Below, piece by piece: positions 1 through 10,000 of a DNA stretch of 64,000 nucleotides. Origin of the DNA: Xaviernesmea oryzae (GTDB taxonomy: Bacteria > Pseudomonadota > Alphaproteobacteria > Rhizobiales > Rhizobiaceae); NCBI RefSeq assembly GCF_900177415.1, contig NZ_FXAF01000011.1, positions 372,001-436,000 on the forward strand, in the 5' to 3' direction. The notes under the pieces were generated by a model that was not told the origin of the DNA, ran no database searches, and saw only the letters and a list, made by a program, of their open reading frames with translations. A program made the position numbers and the translations under genes. Each line of letters begins with the position of its first letter. Position 1 is the stretch's first letter.

Positions 1-329
1 TGACCGCGATCGTCGACACCTGGGGTGCCTATTACATCAAGCGGACCCAGGCGCTGCTCGACGGAACGTGGAAATCCGAGCAGATCTGGGACGGCCTGAA
101 GGACGGCATCCTGACCATGGCGCCCTATACCAACATGCCGGACGACGTGAAGGCGATGGCGGAAGAAACCGAAGCCAAGATCAAGTCGGGCGAACTGCAT
201 CCCTTCACCGGCCCGATCAACAGGCAGGACGGCACGCCTTGGCTCGCCGCCGGCGAGAAGCCGCAGGACGGCGTCCTCCTCGGCATGAACTTCTATGTCG
301 AAGGCGTGGATGACAAGCTGCCCCAATAA
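1..329 (+). CDS. BMP-family ABC transporter substrate-binding protein, C-terminal part
   Basis: Open reading frame entering from the left edge (first full codon at position 3) and ending at a TAA at 327-329; about 108 residues are visible. The text contains TWGAYYIKRTQALLDGTW and a GILTMAPY segment, then ends with MNFYVEGVDDKLPQ, typical of the C-terminal lobe of PnrA/BMP-type periplasmic lipoproteins that bind nucleosides or similar ligands for an ABC importer. The signal peptide and N-terminal lobe lie outside the window, so ligand class cannot be judged. A strong hairpin terminator follows within 25 bases, so it is the last gene of its unit and unrelated in transcription to glmU. Confidence 0.75.
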   Translation, partial: TAIVDTWGAYYIKRTQALLDGTWKSEQIWDGLKDGILTMAPYTNMPDDVKAMAEETEAKIKSGELHPFTGPINRQDGTPWLAAGEKPQDGVLLGMNFYVEGVDDKLPQ

Positions 330-353
330 GCTTTGATGGAACTGAAGCGAGGA

Positions 354-376
354 GGGCGCCGGTCGGCGCCCTTTTT
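354..376 (+). terminator. Rho-independent terminator
   Basis: Perfect 7-bp GC stem (GGGCGCC / GGCGCCC) with a 4-base loop, followed directly by five T. It lies 25 bases after the stop of the BMP-type binding protein and before glmU. Confidence 0.9.
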
Positions 377-458
377 GTTTCGGTTGCACACAACCCGTTT
401 ATCGCGCTTCAAGGAAGTTGCTGATATGAAGCGGCCAATGCCGAGAAGGAGATTCCCC

Positions 459-1820
459 ATGAGCCGTTCCTGCCTTGCCGTCATCCTCGCCGCCGGCGAC
501 AGCACGCGCATGAAATCGTCGATGTCGAAGGTGCTGCACAAGGTGGCCGGCCGGCCGATGATTGCGCATGTGATGGCGGCGGTCGCCTCGACCGGCGTTT
601 CCGACGCAGCGCTCGTGGTGGGGCGTGATGCGGAGGCGGTCGTCAAGGCGGGCTCCCTGGACGGCGTTTCGGTGGAGGCTTTCCAGCAGACGGAACGGCT
701 GGGAACGGGCCACGCGGTTCTGGCCGCCAAGGACGCGATCGCCCGCGGATACGATGATGTCCTCGTCGCCTATGGCGATGTTCCGCTGGTCACCCCGGCG
801 CCTTTCGCCGCGGCGCGTGAAAAGCTGGCTCAAGGCGCGGATGTCGTGGTCATCGGTTTCCACACGGACAATCCGAACGGATACGGCCGCCTGCTGGTCG
901 AAGACGGCGAGCTCATCGCCATTCGAGAGGAGAAGGACGCGACGGACGAAGAACGCAGGATCACCTGGTGCAACAGCGGGCTGATGGCGATCGACGGCCG
1001 CAAGGCGCTGTCGCTGCTCGAAAGGATCCGCAACGACAACGCCAAGGGCGAGTATTACCTTACCGACATTGTCGAGATCGCCCGCGCGGCCGGCGGCAGG
1101 GTGATGGTTGTCGATGCGCCCGAGACGGAAGTTGCCGGCTGCAACAACCGGGCCGAGCTCGCGGTCCTCGAGAGACACTGGCAGGAGCGCCGCCGCCAAG
1201 AATTGATGCTCTCCGGCGTCACGATGATCGCGCCCGAAACCGTTTTCCTTTCCTATGATACCGAGATCGCCCAGGACGCCGTGATCGAGCCGAACGTCTT
1301 TTTCGGACCTCACGTGACGGTCGAGAGCGGCGCGGTCATCCATTCCTTTTCCCATATCGAAGGCGCCCATATTGGCGCCGACGCGGAGATCGGCCCGTTC
1401 GCACGCCTGCGTCCTGGCGCGAAGCTGCTCGTGCATGCGAAGGTCGGCAATTTCTGCGAGGTCAAGAATTCCGAAATCGGCGAGGGCGCCAAGGTCAACC
1501 ATCTGACCTATATCGGCGACTCCTTCGTCGGACCCCGCGCGAATATCGGCGCAGGCACGATCACCTGCAACTACGACGGGGTGAACAAGCACGTGACGCG
1601 GATCGGCGCCAACTCGTTCATCGGTTCGAATTCCTCGCTGGTCGCCCCGGTTTCGATCGGCGACGGCGCCTATATCGCATCGGGCAGCGTCATCACCGAG
1701 GACGTGCCGGCTGACGCGCTTGCGCTTGGCCGCGCGCGTCAGGAAGTGAAGCCCGAACGTGCCAAAGTGATCCGGGAACGGGCACTTGCTTTCAAGGCCG
1801 CTAAAAAAGCGGGTAAATAA
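459..1820 (+). CDS. glmU: Bifunctional UDP-N-acetylglucosamine diphosphorylase / glucosamine-1-phosphate N-acetyltransferase
   Basis: 453 residues, close to the usual 455. It acetylates glucosamine-1-phosphate and then uridylylates it to UDP-GlcNAc, the precursor of peptidoglycan and lipid A, in the cytosol. The N-terminal uridyltransferase half starts with LAAGDSTRMKSSMSKVLH (rhizobial variant of the usual GxGTRM...PKVLH), and YGDVPL follows. From about residue 265 the left-handed beta-helix of hexapeptide repeats begins, with GNFCEVKNSEIGEG, NHLTYIGDS and GAGTITCNYDG as acetyltransferase signatures. The frame is open back to 333, but the ATG at 459 has an AGAAGGAG Shine-Dalgarno and fits the family N-terminus. 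glmS follows 123 bases later, placing two enzymes of the same pathway together. Confidence 0.97.
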   Translation: MSRSCLAVILAAGDSTRMKSSMSKVLHKVAGRPMIAHVMAAVASTGVSDAALVVGRDAEAVVKAGSLDGVSVEAFQQTERLGTGHAVLAAKDAIARGYDDVLVAYGDVPLVTPAPFAAAREKLAQGADVVVIGFHTDNPNGYGRLLVEDGELIAIREEKDATDEERRITWCNSGLMAIDGRKALSLLERIRNDNAKGEYYLTDIVEIARAAGGRVMVVDAPETEVAGCNNRAELAVLERHWQERRRQELMLSGVTMIAPETVFLSYDTEIAQDAVIEPNVFFGPHVTVESGAVIHSFSHIEGAHIGADAEIGPFARLRPGAKLLVHAKVGNFCEVKNSEIGEGAKVNHLTYIGDSFVGPRANIGAGTITCNYDGVNKHVTRIGANSFIGSNSSLVAPVSIGDGAYIASGSVITEDVPADALALGRARQEVKPERAKVIRERALAFKAAKKAGK

Positions 1821-1875
1821 ACAACCGCGTCTTAACCGGCGACCGTTACTTTCAGACATCGAAAGTGACCGGCGG

Positions 1876-1902
1876 GCCGATTGCGGAAAGCTTGCAATCG
1901 GC
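1876..1902 (+). promoter_or_regulatory. Stem-loop in the glmU-glmS leader
   Basis: Perfect 9-bp inverted repeat GCCGATTGC / GCAATCGGC around a 9-base loop, ending 41 bases before the glmS ATG. A weaker dyad (ACTTTC ... GAAAGT) lies just before it. No T-run follows, so it is not a standard terminator. It could be an attenuator, an mRNA processing site or part of the glmS 5' untranslated region; its function is not known. Confidence 0.4.
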
Positions 1903-1943
1903 TAGGAATCCGCCCGGGTTCAACGAAGCGGAGAGGGTCTTTC

Positions 1944-3770
1944 ATGTGCGGGATTGTCGGTATCGTCGGCACGGAACCGGTGGCGTCGCGACTGGTCGAC
2001 GCGCTGCGGCGGCTCGAATATCGCGGTTATGATTCCGCCGGCGTTGCCACCATCCACGGCGGGAAGATGGAGCGCCGCCGCGCCGAGGGGAAGCTTTTCA
2101 ATCTCGAGAAGAGGCTGGATGCGGAACCGTTGCCCGGCACGATCGGCATCGCACACACCCGTTGGGCGACACATGGCGTACCGAACGAAACGAACGCCCA
2201 TCCGCATTTCGTGGACGGCGTCGCAGTCGTCCACAACGGCATCATCGAGAATTTCTCCGAGCTGAAGGACGAGCTGCTCGCCGACGGCGCGGTTTTCGAA
2301 AGCCAGACGGACACCGAGGTCGTCGCGCATCTGCTCGCAAAACATACGCGCCAGGGCCTCGATCACCGGGCCGCCATGCTTGCCATGCTGAACCGCGTTT
2401 CGGGCGCCTATGCCCTCGTCGTGATGTTCGAAGACGATCCGGGGACGATCATGGCCGCCCGCTTCGGGCCGCCGCTCGCGATCGGCCACGGCCGCGGCGA
2501 GATGTTTCTGGGGTCGGATGCGATCGCATTGTCGCCCTTCACCAGCGAGATCACCTATCTCGTCGATGGCGACTGCGCGATCATGACCCGCAAAGGCGTC
2601 GAGATCGTCGATTATTCCGGCAAGCCGGTAAAGCGCCGGAGCCAGGTGTCTCAGGCGGCCGCTTTCCTGGTCGATAAGGGCAACCACCGGCACTTCATGG
2701 AAAAGGAGATCTACGAGCAGCCGGAAATCATCTCCCATGCGCTCGGCCACTATATCGATTTCGCCGCCCACACGGTGAAGGCGAACGATACGGCGATCGA
2801 CTTCGGCAAGGCGTCGGGTCTGGCGATCGCCGCCTGCGGCACGGCCTATCTTTCCGGTCTGATCGGCAAATACTGGTTCGAGCGCTATGCGCGCCTGCCG
2901 GTCGAGATCGACGTGGCCTCCGAGTTCCGTTACCGCGAATTGCCGCTCTCGCCCTCGCAGGCGGCTCTCTTCATCTCCCAGTCCGGCGAAACCGCCGACA
3001 CGCTCGCTTCGCTGCGCTATTGCAAGGATCAGGGGCTGAAGATCGGCGCCGTCGTGAACGTGAAGGAATCGACGATCGCCCGTGAGTCGGATGCGATCTT
3101 CCCGATCCTCGCCGGACCGGAAATCGGCGTCGCTTCGACCAAAGCATTCACCTGCCAGCTCGCTGTGCTTGCGGCGTTGGCGATCGGCGCCGGCCGCGCC
3201 CGCGGCACGGTGTCGGCGGAAGACGAGAAGGCGATGGTCAGACATCTGGCCGAAATGCCGCGGATCATGAGCCGGGTTCTGAACGACGTGCAGCCCGAGA
3301 TCGAGGCGCTGTCGCGCGAACTCTCCCGCTTCAAGGATGTGCTTTATCTCGGCCGCGGCACGAGCTTTCCCCTTGCCATGGAGGGGGCGCTGAAGCTCAA
3401 GGAGATTTCCTATATCCATGCGGAAGGCTATGCCGCCGGCGAGCTGAAACACGGGCCGATCGCGCTGATCGACGAGAACATGCCGGTGATCGTCATCGCG
3501 CCGCATGATCGCTTCTTCGAAAAGACGGTCTCCAACATGCAGGAAGTGGCGGCCCGCGGCGGAAAAATCATCTTCATCACCGACGAAAAAGGGGTGGCCG
3601 CCTCGAAACTTCCGACCATGGCGACCATCGCGTTGCCGAATGTCGACGAGATCATCGCGCCGATGATCTTCTCGCTGCCGATCCAGCTTCTCGCCTATCA
3701 CACGGCCGTCTTCATGGGAACCGACGTCGACCAGCCGCGTAACCTCGCGAAATCCGTCACTGTGGAGTGA
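1944..3770 (+). CDS. glmS: Glutamine--fructose-6-phosphate aminotransferase (isomerizing)
   Basis: 608 residues, the normal length. It makes glucosamine-6-phosphate from fructose-6-phosphate and glutamine, the entry step to UDP-GlcNAc. The start at 1944 gives MCGIVG, where Cys2 becomes the N-terminal nucleophile of the class II glutaminase domain (about residues 2-220); the longer frame from 1881 would destroy this. Two SIS sugar-isomerase domains follow (ACGTAYLSG and SQSGETADT near residue 300-350), and the C-terminus DQPRNLAKSVTVE matches the family. An upstream GAGAGG can serve as ribosome binding site. It is downstream of glmU on the same strand. Confidence 0.97.
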   Translation: MCGIVGIVGTEPVASRLVDALRRLEYRGYDSAGVATIHGGKMERRRAEGKLFNLEKRLDAEPLPGTIGIAHTRWATHGVPNETNAHPHFVDGVAVVHNGIIENFSELKDELLADGAVFESQTDTEVVAHLLAKHTRQGLDHRAAMLAMLNRVSGAYALVVMFEDDPGTIMAARFGPPLAIGHGRGEMFLGSDAIALSPFTSEITYLVDGDCAIMTRKGVEIVDYSGKPVKRRSQVSQAAAFLVDKGNHRHFMEKEIYEQPEIISHALGHYIDFAAHTVKANDTAIDFGKASGLAIAACGTAYLSGLIGKYWFERYARLPVEIDVASEFRYRELPLSPSQAALFISQSGETADTLASLRYCKDQGLKIGAVVNVKESTIARESDAIFPILAGPEIGVASTKAFTCQLAVLAALAIGAGRARGTVSAEDEKAMVRHLAEMPRIMSRVLNDVQPEIEALSRELSRFKDVLYLGRGTSFPLAMEGALKLKEISYIHAEGYAAGELKHGPIALIDENMPVIVIAPHDRFFEKTVSNMQEVAARGGKIIFITDEKGVAASKLPTMATIALPNVDEIIAPMIFSLPIQLLAYHTAVFMGTDVDQPRNLAKSVTVE

Positions 3771-3811
3771 GGACGCTCCGCTTTTTCTTGCAACGCAGTA
3801 TCGCATCCGGC

Positions 3812-3838
3812 ATTGTCGCATCGAATGGATGCGGCAAT
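3812..3838 (+). terminator. Stem-loop downstream of glmS
   Basis: An 11-bp stem (ATTGTCGCATC with GATGCGGCAAT, one G-U pair) and a 5-base loop, 42 bases after the glmS stop. There is no T-tract, so termination is an inference; it may only stabilise the glmS 3' end. Confidence 0.4.
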
Positions 3839-3862
3839 ACTCAGGTAGTTTAGGGAAGTGGA

Positions 3863-4558
3863 ATGAGCGACAGTCCAGAGCGAATATCGCTGGCCGGCCG
3901 CCTCAGGAATAACTTCCTAACCGGGCTGATCATCTGCGCGCCCTTGGCCATCACCATATGGCTGACCTTCACCTTCATCGACTGGGCCGACAGCTGGGTC
4001 ACGCCCTACATCCCGCAGCGCTACGATCCGCAATATTATTTTAACATCACCATTCCCGGCACAGGACTGGTGATTGCTGTCGTGTTCATCACCATCGTCG
4101 GCTTTCTCGGCAAGAACCTGATCGGCCGGTCGATCGTCAATTTCGGCGAGTCCATCCTGCACCGGATGCCATTGATCCGGACGATCTACAGAAGCGTCAA
4201 GCAGATCCTCGAGACGGTCCTGAAGGAGCAGTCCACCTCCTTCAAGAAATGCGGGCTGATCGAGTTCCCGAGCCCCGGCATGTGGGCGCTGGTCTTCATT
4301 TCCGGCGATGCTCAGGGCGAGATCGCGGCAAGGCTCAATGCCGAAGGCGAGGAAATGGTCGCCGTCTTCATGCCGCCGACGCCCGTTCCGACGGCCGGAT
4401 TCCTGATGTTCGTGCCGAGAAGCAAGATCGTCATGCTCGACATGACGCCGGAGGAGGGGGCAAAGCTCCTGATCTCGGGCGGCCTCATCGCTCCGGAATA
4501 CAAGCCGGCTGCGGGTGCCCCGACCGCGGTCCTGCCTCCGCCCGTCGTTCCGGGCTGA
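3863..4558 (+). CDS. DUF502 family membrane protein
   Basis: 231 residues. Two hydrophobic segments near residues 18-40 (FLTGLIICAPLAITIWLTF) and 64-84 (GTGLVIAVVFITIVGFLG) anchor it in the inner membrane; the family signature RMPLIRTIYRSVKQ follows at about 105-120 and the soluble C-terminal part ends with a proline/alanine-rich tail. DUF502 proteins are widespread and lack a firm function. The gene lies 92 bases after glmS and ends head-to-head with recG with no base between the two stops. Start ATG at 3863 is preceded by GGGAAGTGGA. Confidence 0.85.
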   Translation: MSDSPERISLAGRLRNNFLTGLIICAPLAITIWLTFTFIDWADSWVTPYIPQRYDPQYYFNITIPGTGLVIAVVFITIVGFLGKNLIGRSIVNFGESILHRMPLIRTIYRSVKQILETVLKEQSTSFKKCGLIEFPSPGMWALVFISGDAQGEIAARLNAEGEEMVAVFMPPTPVPTAGFLMFVPRSKIVMLDMTPEEGAKLLISGGLIAPEYKPAAGAPTAVLPPPVVPG

Positions 4559-6667
4559 TCACCCCGCCCGGAGAAACCGGATCGCCTCGTCGCGGCGGTG
4601 GAGGTAAAGGAGTACGCGCATGTTCCGGCCGCGCTCGCCGGTGAGTTCCGGATCGCGTTCGAGCAGATAGGCGGCGTCCTTGCGGGCAATTTCCAACAGG
4701 TCGGCATGTGCTTCGAGGCTGGCGATCCGGAAGCCCGGCGTGCCGGACTGGCGGGTGCCGAGCAATTCCCCTTCGCCGCGCAGTTTCAGATCCTCCTCGG
4801 CGATCAGGAAGCCGTCCTCGCTGTCGCGCAAGATGGAAAGCCGCGCCCTTCCGGTCTCGCTCAAGGGGCCCTTGTAGAGCAGGATGCAGGTGGAAGCCTC
4901 GTCGCCGCGTCCGACACGGCCCCGCAGCTGGTGCAGCTGGGCGAGCCCGAAGCGTTCCGCATGTTCGATCACCATGATCGTCGCATCCGGCACGTCGACG
5001 CCCACTTCCACGACGGTGGTCGCGACCAGCAACCGCAGCTCGCCGTTCTTGAACGCGGTCATGACGGCGTCCTTGTCCGGCCCGCTCATCCGGCCGTGTA
5101 TGAGCCCCACATTGGCGCGGCCGAGTTCCCTGGCGAGCACCGCATGGCGCTCCTCCGCCGACATGAGATCGGAGACATCCGATTCCTCGACCAGCGGGCA
5201 GATCCAATAGGCTTTTTTTCCTTCATCGATCGCGCTCCGGAGCCGGGAAACGATTTCGCCGATCCTTTCGGTGGGGATCGTCACGGTCTGGATCGGCTTG
5301 CGGCCCGCCGGTTTTTCCGTGAGCTTGGAGACGTCCATGTCGCCGAAGGCTGCAAGAACCAGAGTGCGCGGGATTGGCGTCGCGGTCATGACGAGCATAT
5401 GCGGCGAAATGCCCTTGGCAGTGAGCCGCAGGCGCTGGTGCACGCCGAAGCGATGCTGTTCGTCCACGACGGCGAGCATGAGATTGTGATAGTTGATCGT
5501 ATCCTGGAACAGCGCATGGGTGCCGATGACGATCTGTGCCTCGCCGGAAGCGATCCGCTCGACGATCTGGTCGCGTTCGCGCCCCTTGGTACGGCCTGTC
5601 AGCACTTCCACCGTGACGCCGGCGGAAGCTGCGAGTTTCGAAATCGTCGAAAAATGCTGGCGGGCGAGGATTTCCGTCGGCGCCATCAGCACGGCCTGGC
5701 CGCCGGCTTCCACGGCAGCCGCCATCGCGAGCAGTGCGACGAGCGTCTTGCCGGCACCGACATCGCCTTGCAGCAGCCGCAGCATGCGTTCGTCGCCGGC
5801 CATGTCCTTCAGGATGTCGTCCACTGCGGCTCGTTGGCTAGGCGTCAGCGAGAAGGGCAGTCCCGCGATGATCTTTGCCGCGATATCGCCCTTCACCCGG
5901 ATTGGCTGGCCGGGTACCTTGCGAAGACGCTGCCTGACCAGCGACAGCGATACCTGGCCGGCCAGGAACTCGTCATAGGCGAGCCGGCGGCGTGCCGGAG
6001 ATTGCGGATCGATATCCGTCTCGTCGCGCGGATCGTGCAGCCGCTGGAAAGCTTCCGTTACGGAAGGAAAGTCTTGACGTGACGTCAGATTGGCATCCGC
6101 CCATTCCGGCAGATCTGGCAATCGCGCGACGGCGCCGTCGATCGCCTTTCGCAACACCTTGGGTGAAAGACCTGCCGTCAGCGCATAGACGGGCTCGATC
6201 AGCGGCAGGTTTTCCGCTTCCGAGGACTTCACGATGAAATCCGGATGCACCATGGAGGGGCGGCCGTTGAACCAGTCGACCTTGCCGCTCACCATCACCA
6301 TCTCGTCGATCGGCAGGGATTTCTCAAGCCAATTGCCCTTGGCGTGGAAGAAGGTGAGCGCCAGTTCGCCCGTATCGTCGTGCAGGAAGACGCGATAGGG
6401 CATGTTGGACTTGCCGCGCGGCGGCGGCTGGTGCCCGCCGACGCGGCCCTCGATCGTGACGATCGCGCCCTGCGGTGCCAGCGCGATGCCGGGACGATTG
6501 CGCCGGTCGATCAACGAATAGGGGGCGTGGAAGAGCAGGTCGACGACGCGGCAGTCGTCCGGATCTTCGCGCCCGGTGACGCGGGCGATCAGCTCGGCAA
6601 GCTTCGGCCCGACGCCGGCAAGCGAGGCGACGGGCGAAAACAGCGGATCGAGGATGGCGGGACGCAT
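4559..6667 (-). CDS. recG: ATP-dependent DNA helicase RecG
   Basis: 702 residues from the ATG at 6667 (a TTG three codons earlier is possible). RecG remodels stalled replication forks and Holliday junctions. Visible are the N-terminal wedge/OB region (GRVGGHQPPPRGKSN, residues about 75-90), the helicase Walker A GDVGAGKT, the DEQH-type Walker B VVDEQHRFG, the motif TATPIPRT, and the C-terminal motif QLRGRVGRG. Gene length and motif order match RecG and not Mfd or PriA. It is divergent from sdhE-mfd across 89 bases. Confidence 0.96.
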   Translation of the reverse strand: MRPAILDPLFSPVASLAGVGPKLAELIARVTGREDPDDCRVVDLLFHAPYSLIDRRNRPGIALAPQGAIVTIEGRVGGHQPPPRGKSNMPYRVFLHDDTGELALTFFHAKGNWLEKSLPIDEMVMVSGKVDWFNGRPSMVHPDFIVKSSEAENLPLIEPVYALTAGLSPKVLRKAIDGAVARLPDLPEWADANLTSRQDFPSVTEAFQRLHDPRDETDIDPQSPARRRLAYDEFLAGQVSLSLVRQRLRKVPGQPIRVKGDIAAKIIAGLPFSLTPSQRAAVDDILKDMAGDERMLRLLQGDVGAGKTLVALLAMAAAVEAGGQAVLMAPTEILARQHFSTISKLAASAGVTVEVLTGRTKGRERDQIVERIASGEAQIVIGTHALFQDTINYHNLMLAVVDEQHRFGVHQRLRLTAKGISPHMLVMTATPIPRTLVLAAFGDMDVSKLTEKPAGRKPIQTVTIPTERIGEIVSRLRSAIDEGKKAYWICPLVEESDVSDLMSAEERHAVLARELGRANVGLIHGRMSGPDKDAVMTAFKNGELRLLVATTVVEVGVDVPDATIMVIEHAERFGLAQLHQLRGRVGRGDEASTCILLYKGPLSETGRARLSILRDSEDGFLIAEEDLKLRGEGELLGTRQSGTPGFRIASLEAHADLLEIARKDAAYLLERDPELTGERGRNMRVLLYLHRRDEAIRFLRAG

Positions 6668-6756
6668 GAGGCGCAAATTGCGTCAAGTTTTGCCCACTTG
6701 GCAAGGTGACGGGGACGGAAAAGCGTCTTATATGAACCGCAAACAAGGACATCGAC

Positions 6757-7086
6757 ATGACAGGACTAGCGCGCACGAGCGCGGATCTCGACCCGCGCCG
6801 CAGGCGCATTCTCTATCGCTGCTGGCATCGCGGCATCCGCGAGATGGACCTCGTATTCGGCAGCTTTGCCGAAGCGGAGATCGGCCGCCTTTCGGATGCG
6901 GAACTCGACGAGTTCGAAGCGATCATGGGCGAGGACGATAACGATCTGCATGCCTGGATCACTGGAGCTAAGCCGCTGCCGGAACACCTTCGGACGCCGC
7001 TTTTCGCGCGCGTCGCCGCCTATACGCCGGATTTCGACCCGGTGACCAAGGCCTCCCTCGAAGCGAGGCTTGGAAATACCCGATGA
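6757..7086 (+). CDS. sdhE: Succinate dehydrogenase assembly factor 2 (FAD assembly factor SdhE)
   Basis: 109 residues. SdhE promotes covalent FAD attachment to SdhA. The conserved RGxxE-type motif is seen as HRGIREMD near residue 25-32, followed by LDEFEAIMGEDDNDLHAWI, the family core. Slightly longer than the E. coli protein, as usual in alphaproteobacteria. Its stop overlaps the ATG of mfd by four bases (ATGA), so the two are translationally coupled; the sdhE-mfd or recG-sdhE-mfd neighbourhood is usual in rhizobia and does not imply shared function. Confidence 0.9.
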   Translation: MTGLARTSADLDPRRRRILYRCWHRGIREMDLVFGSFAEAEIGRLSDAELDEFEAIMGEDDNDLHAWITGAKPLPEHLRTPLFARVAAYTPDFDPVTKASLEARLGNTR

Positions 7087-10000
7087 ATTCCATTCCGATA
7101 ATCCCCGGATTTGAGGCGAAGAAGGTGGGGGGCACTCAAAGCCCGCTGACCATAGGCAACGTGCCACCCGGCATGGAGCCGCTGCTGCTGGCGGAACTGG
7201 CGCGCGCCGGTCAGCCGGTCGCCTATGTCATGTCCGACGGCCAGAGCATGCCGGATCTCGAACAGATGCTCTCCTTCGTCGCGCCTGAAATCCCGGTACT
7301 GACGCTGCCTGCCTGGGACTGCCTGCCGTATGACCGTGTCTCGCCGAGTGCGGATGTCTCCGCCAGGAGACTGGCGGCGCTTTCCGGCCTGATCTCGCAT
7401 GCCAGGAAGCCGCATGCGGCGATCGTGCTCGTCACGGTCAATGCCATGCTGCAGAAGATCGCTCCGGCCGACATTATCGAGAGCCTTGCCTTCTCGGCCA
7501 GGCCCGGCAACCAGGTGCGCATGGACGACATCGCCGTGCGGCTGGAAAGGAACGGCTTCGAACGGGTGGCGACCGTGCGCGAGGTGGGCGAATTCGCCGT
7601 ACGCGGCGGCATTCTCGATGTCTTCGTGCCGGGCACGGAGGAGCCGGTGCGGCTGGACTTCTTCGGAGACACGCTGGAATCGATCCGCTCCTTCGACCCG
7701 GCCAGCCAGAGGACGACCGGACAGGCGCGCTCCCTCGATCTCAACCCGATGAGCGAGGTGACGCTGACGCCCGACACGATCAGCCGTTTCCGCAAGAACT
7801 ACCTGTCGCTTTTCGGCGCCGCGACCCGCGACGACACGCTTTATCAGGCCGTCTCCGAAGGCCGCCGGTATGCGGGAATGGAGCATTGGCTGCCGCTTTT
7901 CTACGACAGGCTGGAAACCGCCTTCGACTATCTCGAAGGCTTCCGGATCGTCACCGACCATACCGCCCGCGAGGCGGCGAACGAGCGCTCCAAGCTGGTC
8001 CTTGATTATTACGAGGCGCGGCGGGATTCGGGCAGCCAGGGAAAAGGTGCCGCGGCACAGGCCGCACCCTACAAGCCGATCTCGCCGGGTCAGCTTTATC
8101 TCGACGGCAAGGCCTTCGCCTCGACGCTCGATGCCGTCAACGCGCTCCGCCTGACGCCTTTCAACGAGATGGATGCCGAAGGTCGCCGGGTGGTGACCTT
8201 GGAGGCGCATGCCGGCCCGCGCTGGGCCAAAACCCAGGCCGAGGAGAAGGATCGTGACGAGCGCGTCAACGTCTTCGATCTCGTCGTCAAGCACATTGCC
8301 GACAAACGCGCGGAAGGCACCAAGGTCCTCGTCACCGGCTGGTCGGCCGGCTCGCTCGATCGGCTGCTGCAGGTGCTCGACGAGCGCGGCCTGAAACGCA
8401 TCAGGCCGATCGAGAAACTGGCCGATCTGGAGATGCTGGAAAAAGGCGAGGCGGCTTCGGCGGTTCTGAGCCTCGAAGCCGGCTTCGAAACCGGCAATGT
8501 CGCCGTCATCGGCGAGCAGGATATTTTGGGCGACCGCATGGTACGCCGCGGCAAGCGCCGCAAGCGCGGCGCGGATTTCCTGACCGAGGTCGCCGGCCTC
8601 GACGAAGGTTCACTGGTCGTCCATGCCGAACACGGCATCGGCCGTTTCGTCGGCCTCGTGACCATCGAGGCGGCCGGCGCGCCGCGCGCCTGTCTTGAGC
8701 TGCACTATGCCGACCAGGCAAAACTCTTCCTGCCGGTCGAAAACATCGATCTTCTGTCCCGCTACGGCTCGGACGCGGCAGAAGCCCAGCTCGACAGGCT
8801 CGGCGGCGGCGCCTGGCAGGCCCGCAAGGCCAAGCTCAAGAAGCGGCTTCTCGACATGGCGGACGACCTGATCCGCATCGCCGCGACCCGCATGACGCGC
8901 CGCGCGCCGATGCTGACGACGCCGGAAGGGCTCTATGACGAATTCGCGGCCCGTTTCCCCTATGACGAGACCGAGGATCAGGCGAACGCCATCGATGCGG
9001 TGCGCGATGATCTCGGCGCCGGCCGGCCGATGGACCGGCTCGTCTGCGGCGACGTCGGTTTCGGCAAGACGGAAGTGGCGTTGCGCGCCGCCTTCTTCGC
9101 GGCGATGAACGGCGCCCAGGTCGCGGTCGTCGTGCCCACCACGCTGCTCGCCCGCCAGCACTACAAGACCTTCAAGGAACGTTTCCGCGGCCTGCCGATC
9201 ACTATCGCCCAGGCTTCCCGCCTGGTTTCCGCCAAAGAGCTTGCCCAGACCAAGAAGGACCTCGCCGAAGGCAAGGTTGATATCGTCGTCGGCACCCATG
9301 CGCTGCTCGGCGCCGGCATCAAGTTCGCGAACCTGAGCCTGCTCATCATCGACGAGGAGCAGCATTTCGGCGTCAAGCACAAGGAGCGGCTGAAGGAACT
9401 GAAGAGCGACGTTCACGTCCTGACGCTGTCGGCGACGCCGATCCCGCGCACGCTGCAGCTCGCCATGACGGGTGTTCGGGAATTGTCGCTGATCACCACG
9501 CCCCCTGTCGACCGCATGGCGGTCCGCACCTTCATCTCGCCCTTCGATCCGCTCGTCATCCGTGAGACGCTGATGCGTGAGCACTATCGCGGCGGCCAGA
9601 GTTTCTATGTCTGCCCCCGCGTCGCCGATCTGCCGGAAATCCAGGCCTTCCTGCAATCCGACGTGCCGGAGCTGAAGGTCGCGGTCGCTCACGGCCAGAT
9701 GCCGGCGGGCGAACTCGAAGACATCATGAACGCCTTCTACGACGGCAAGTATGACGTGCTTCTGTCGACCACGATCGTCGAATCCGGCCTCGACGTGCCG
9801 ACCGCCAACACCCTGATCGTCCACCGCGCCGACATGTTCGGCCTCGCGCAGCTGTATCAGCTCCGCGGCCGCGTCGGCCGTTCCAAGGTGCGCGCCTTCG
9901 CGCTCTTCACGCTGCCGGTCAACAAGCCGCTGACGGCGACGGCCGAACGCCGGCTCAAGGTGCTGCAGTCGCTCGACACGCTCGGTGCCGGTTTCCAGCT

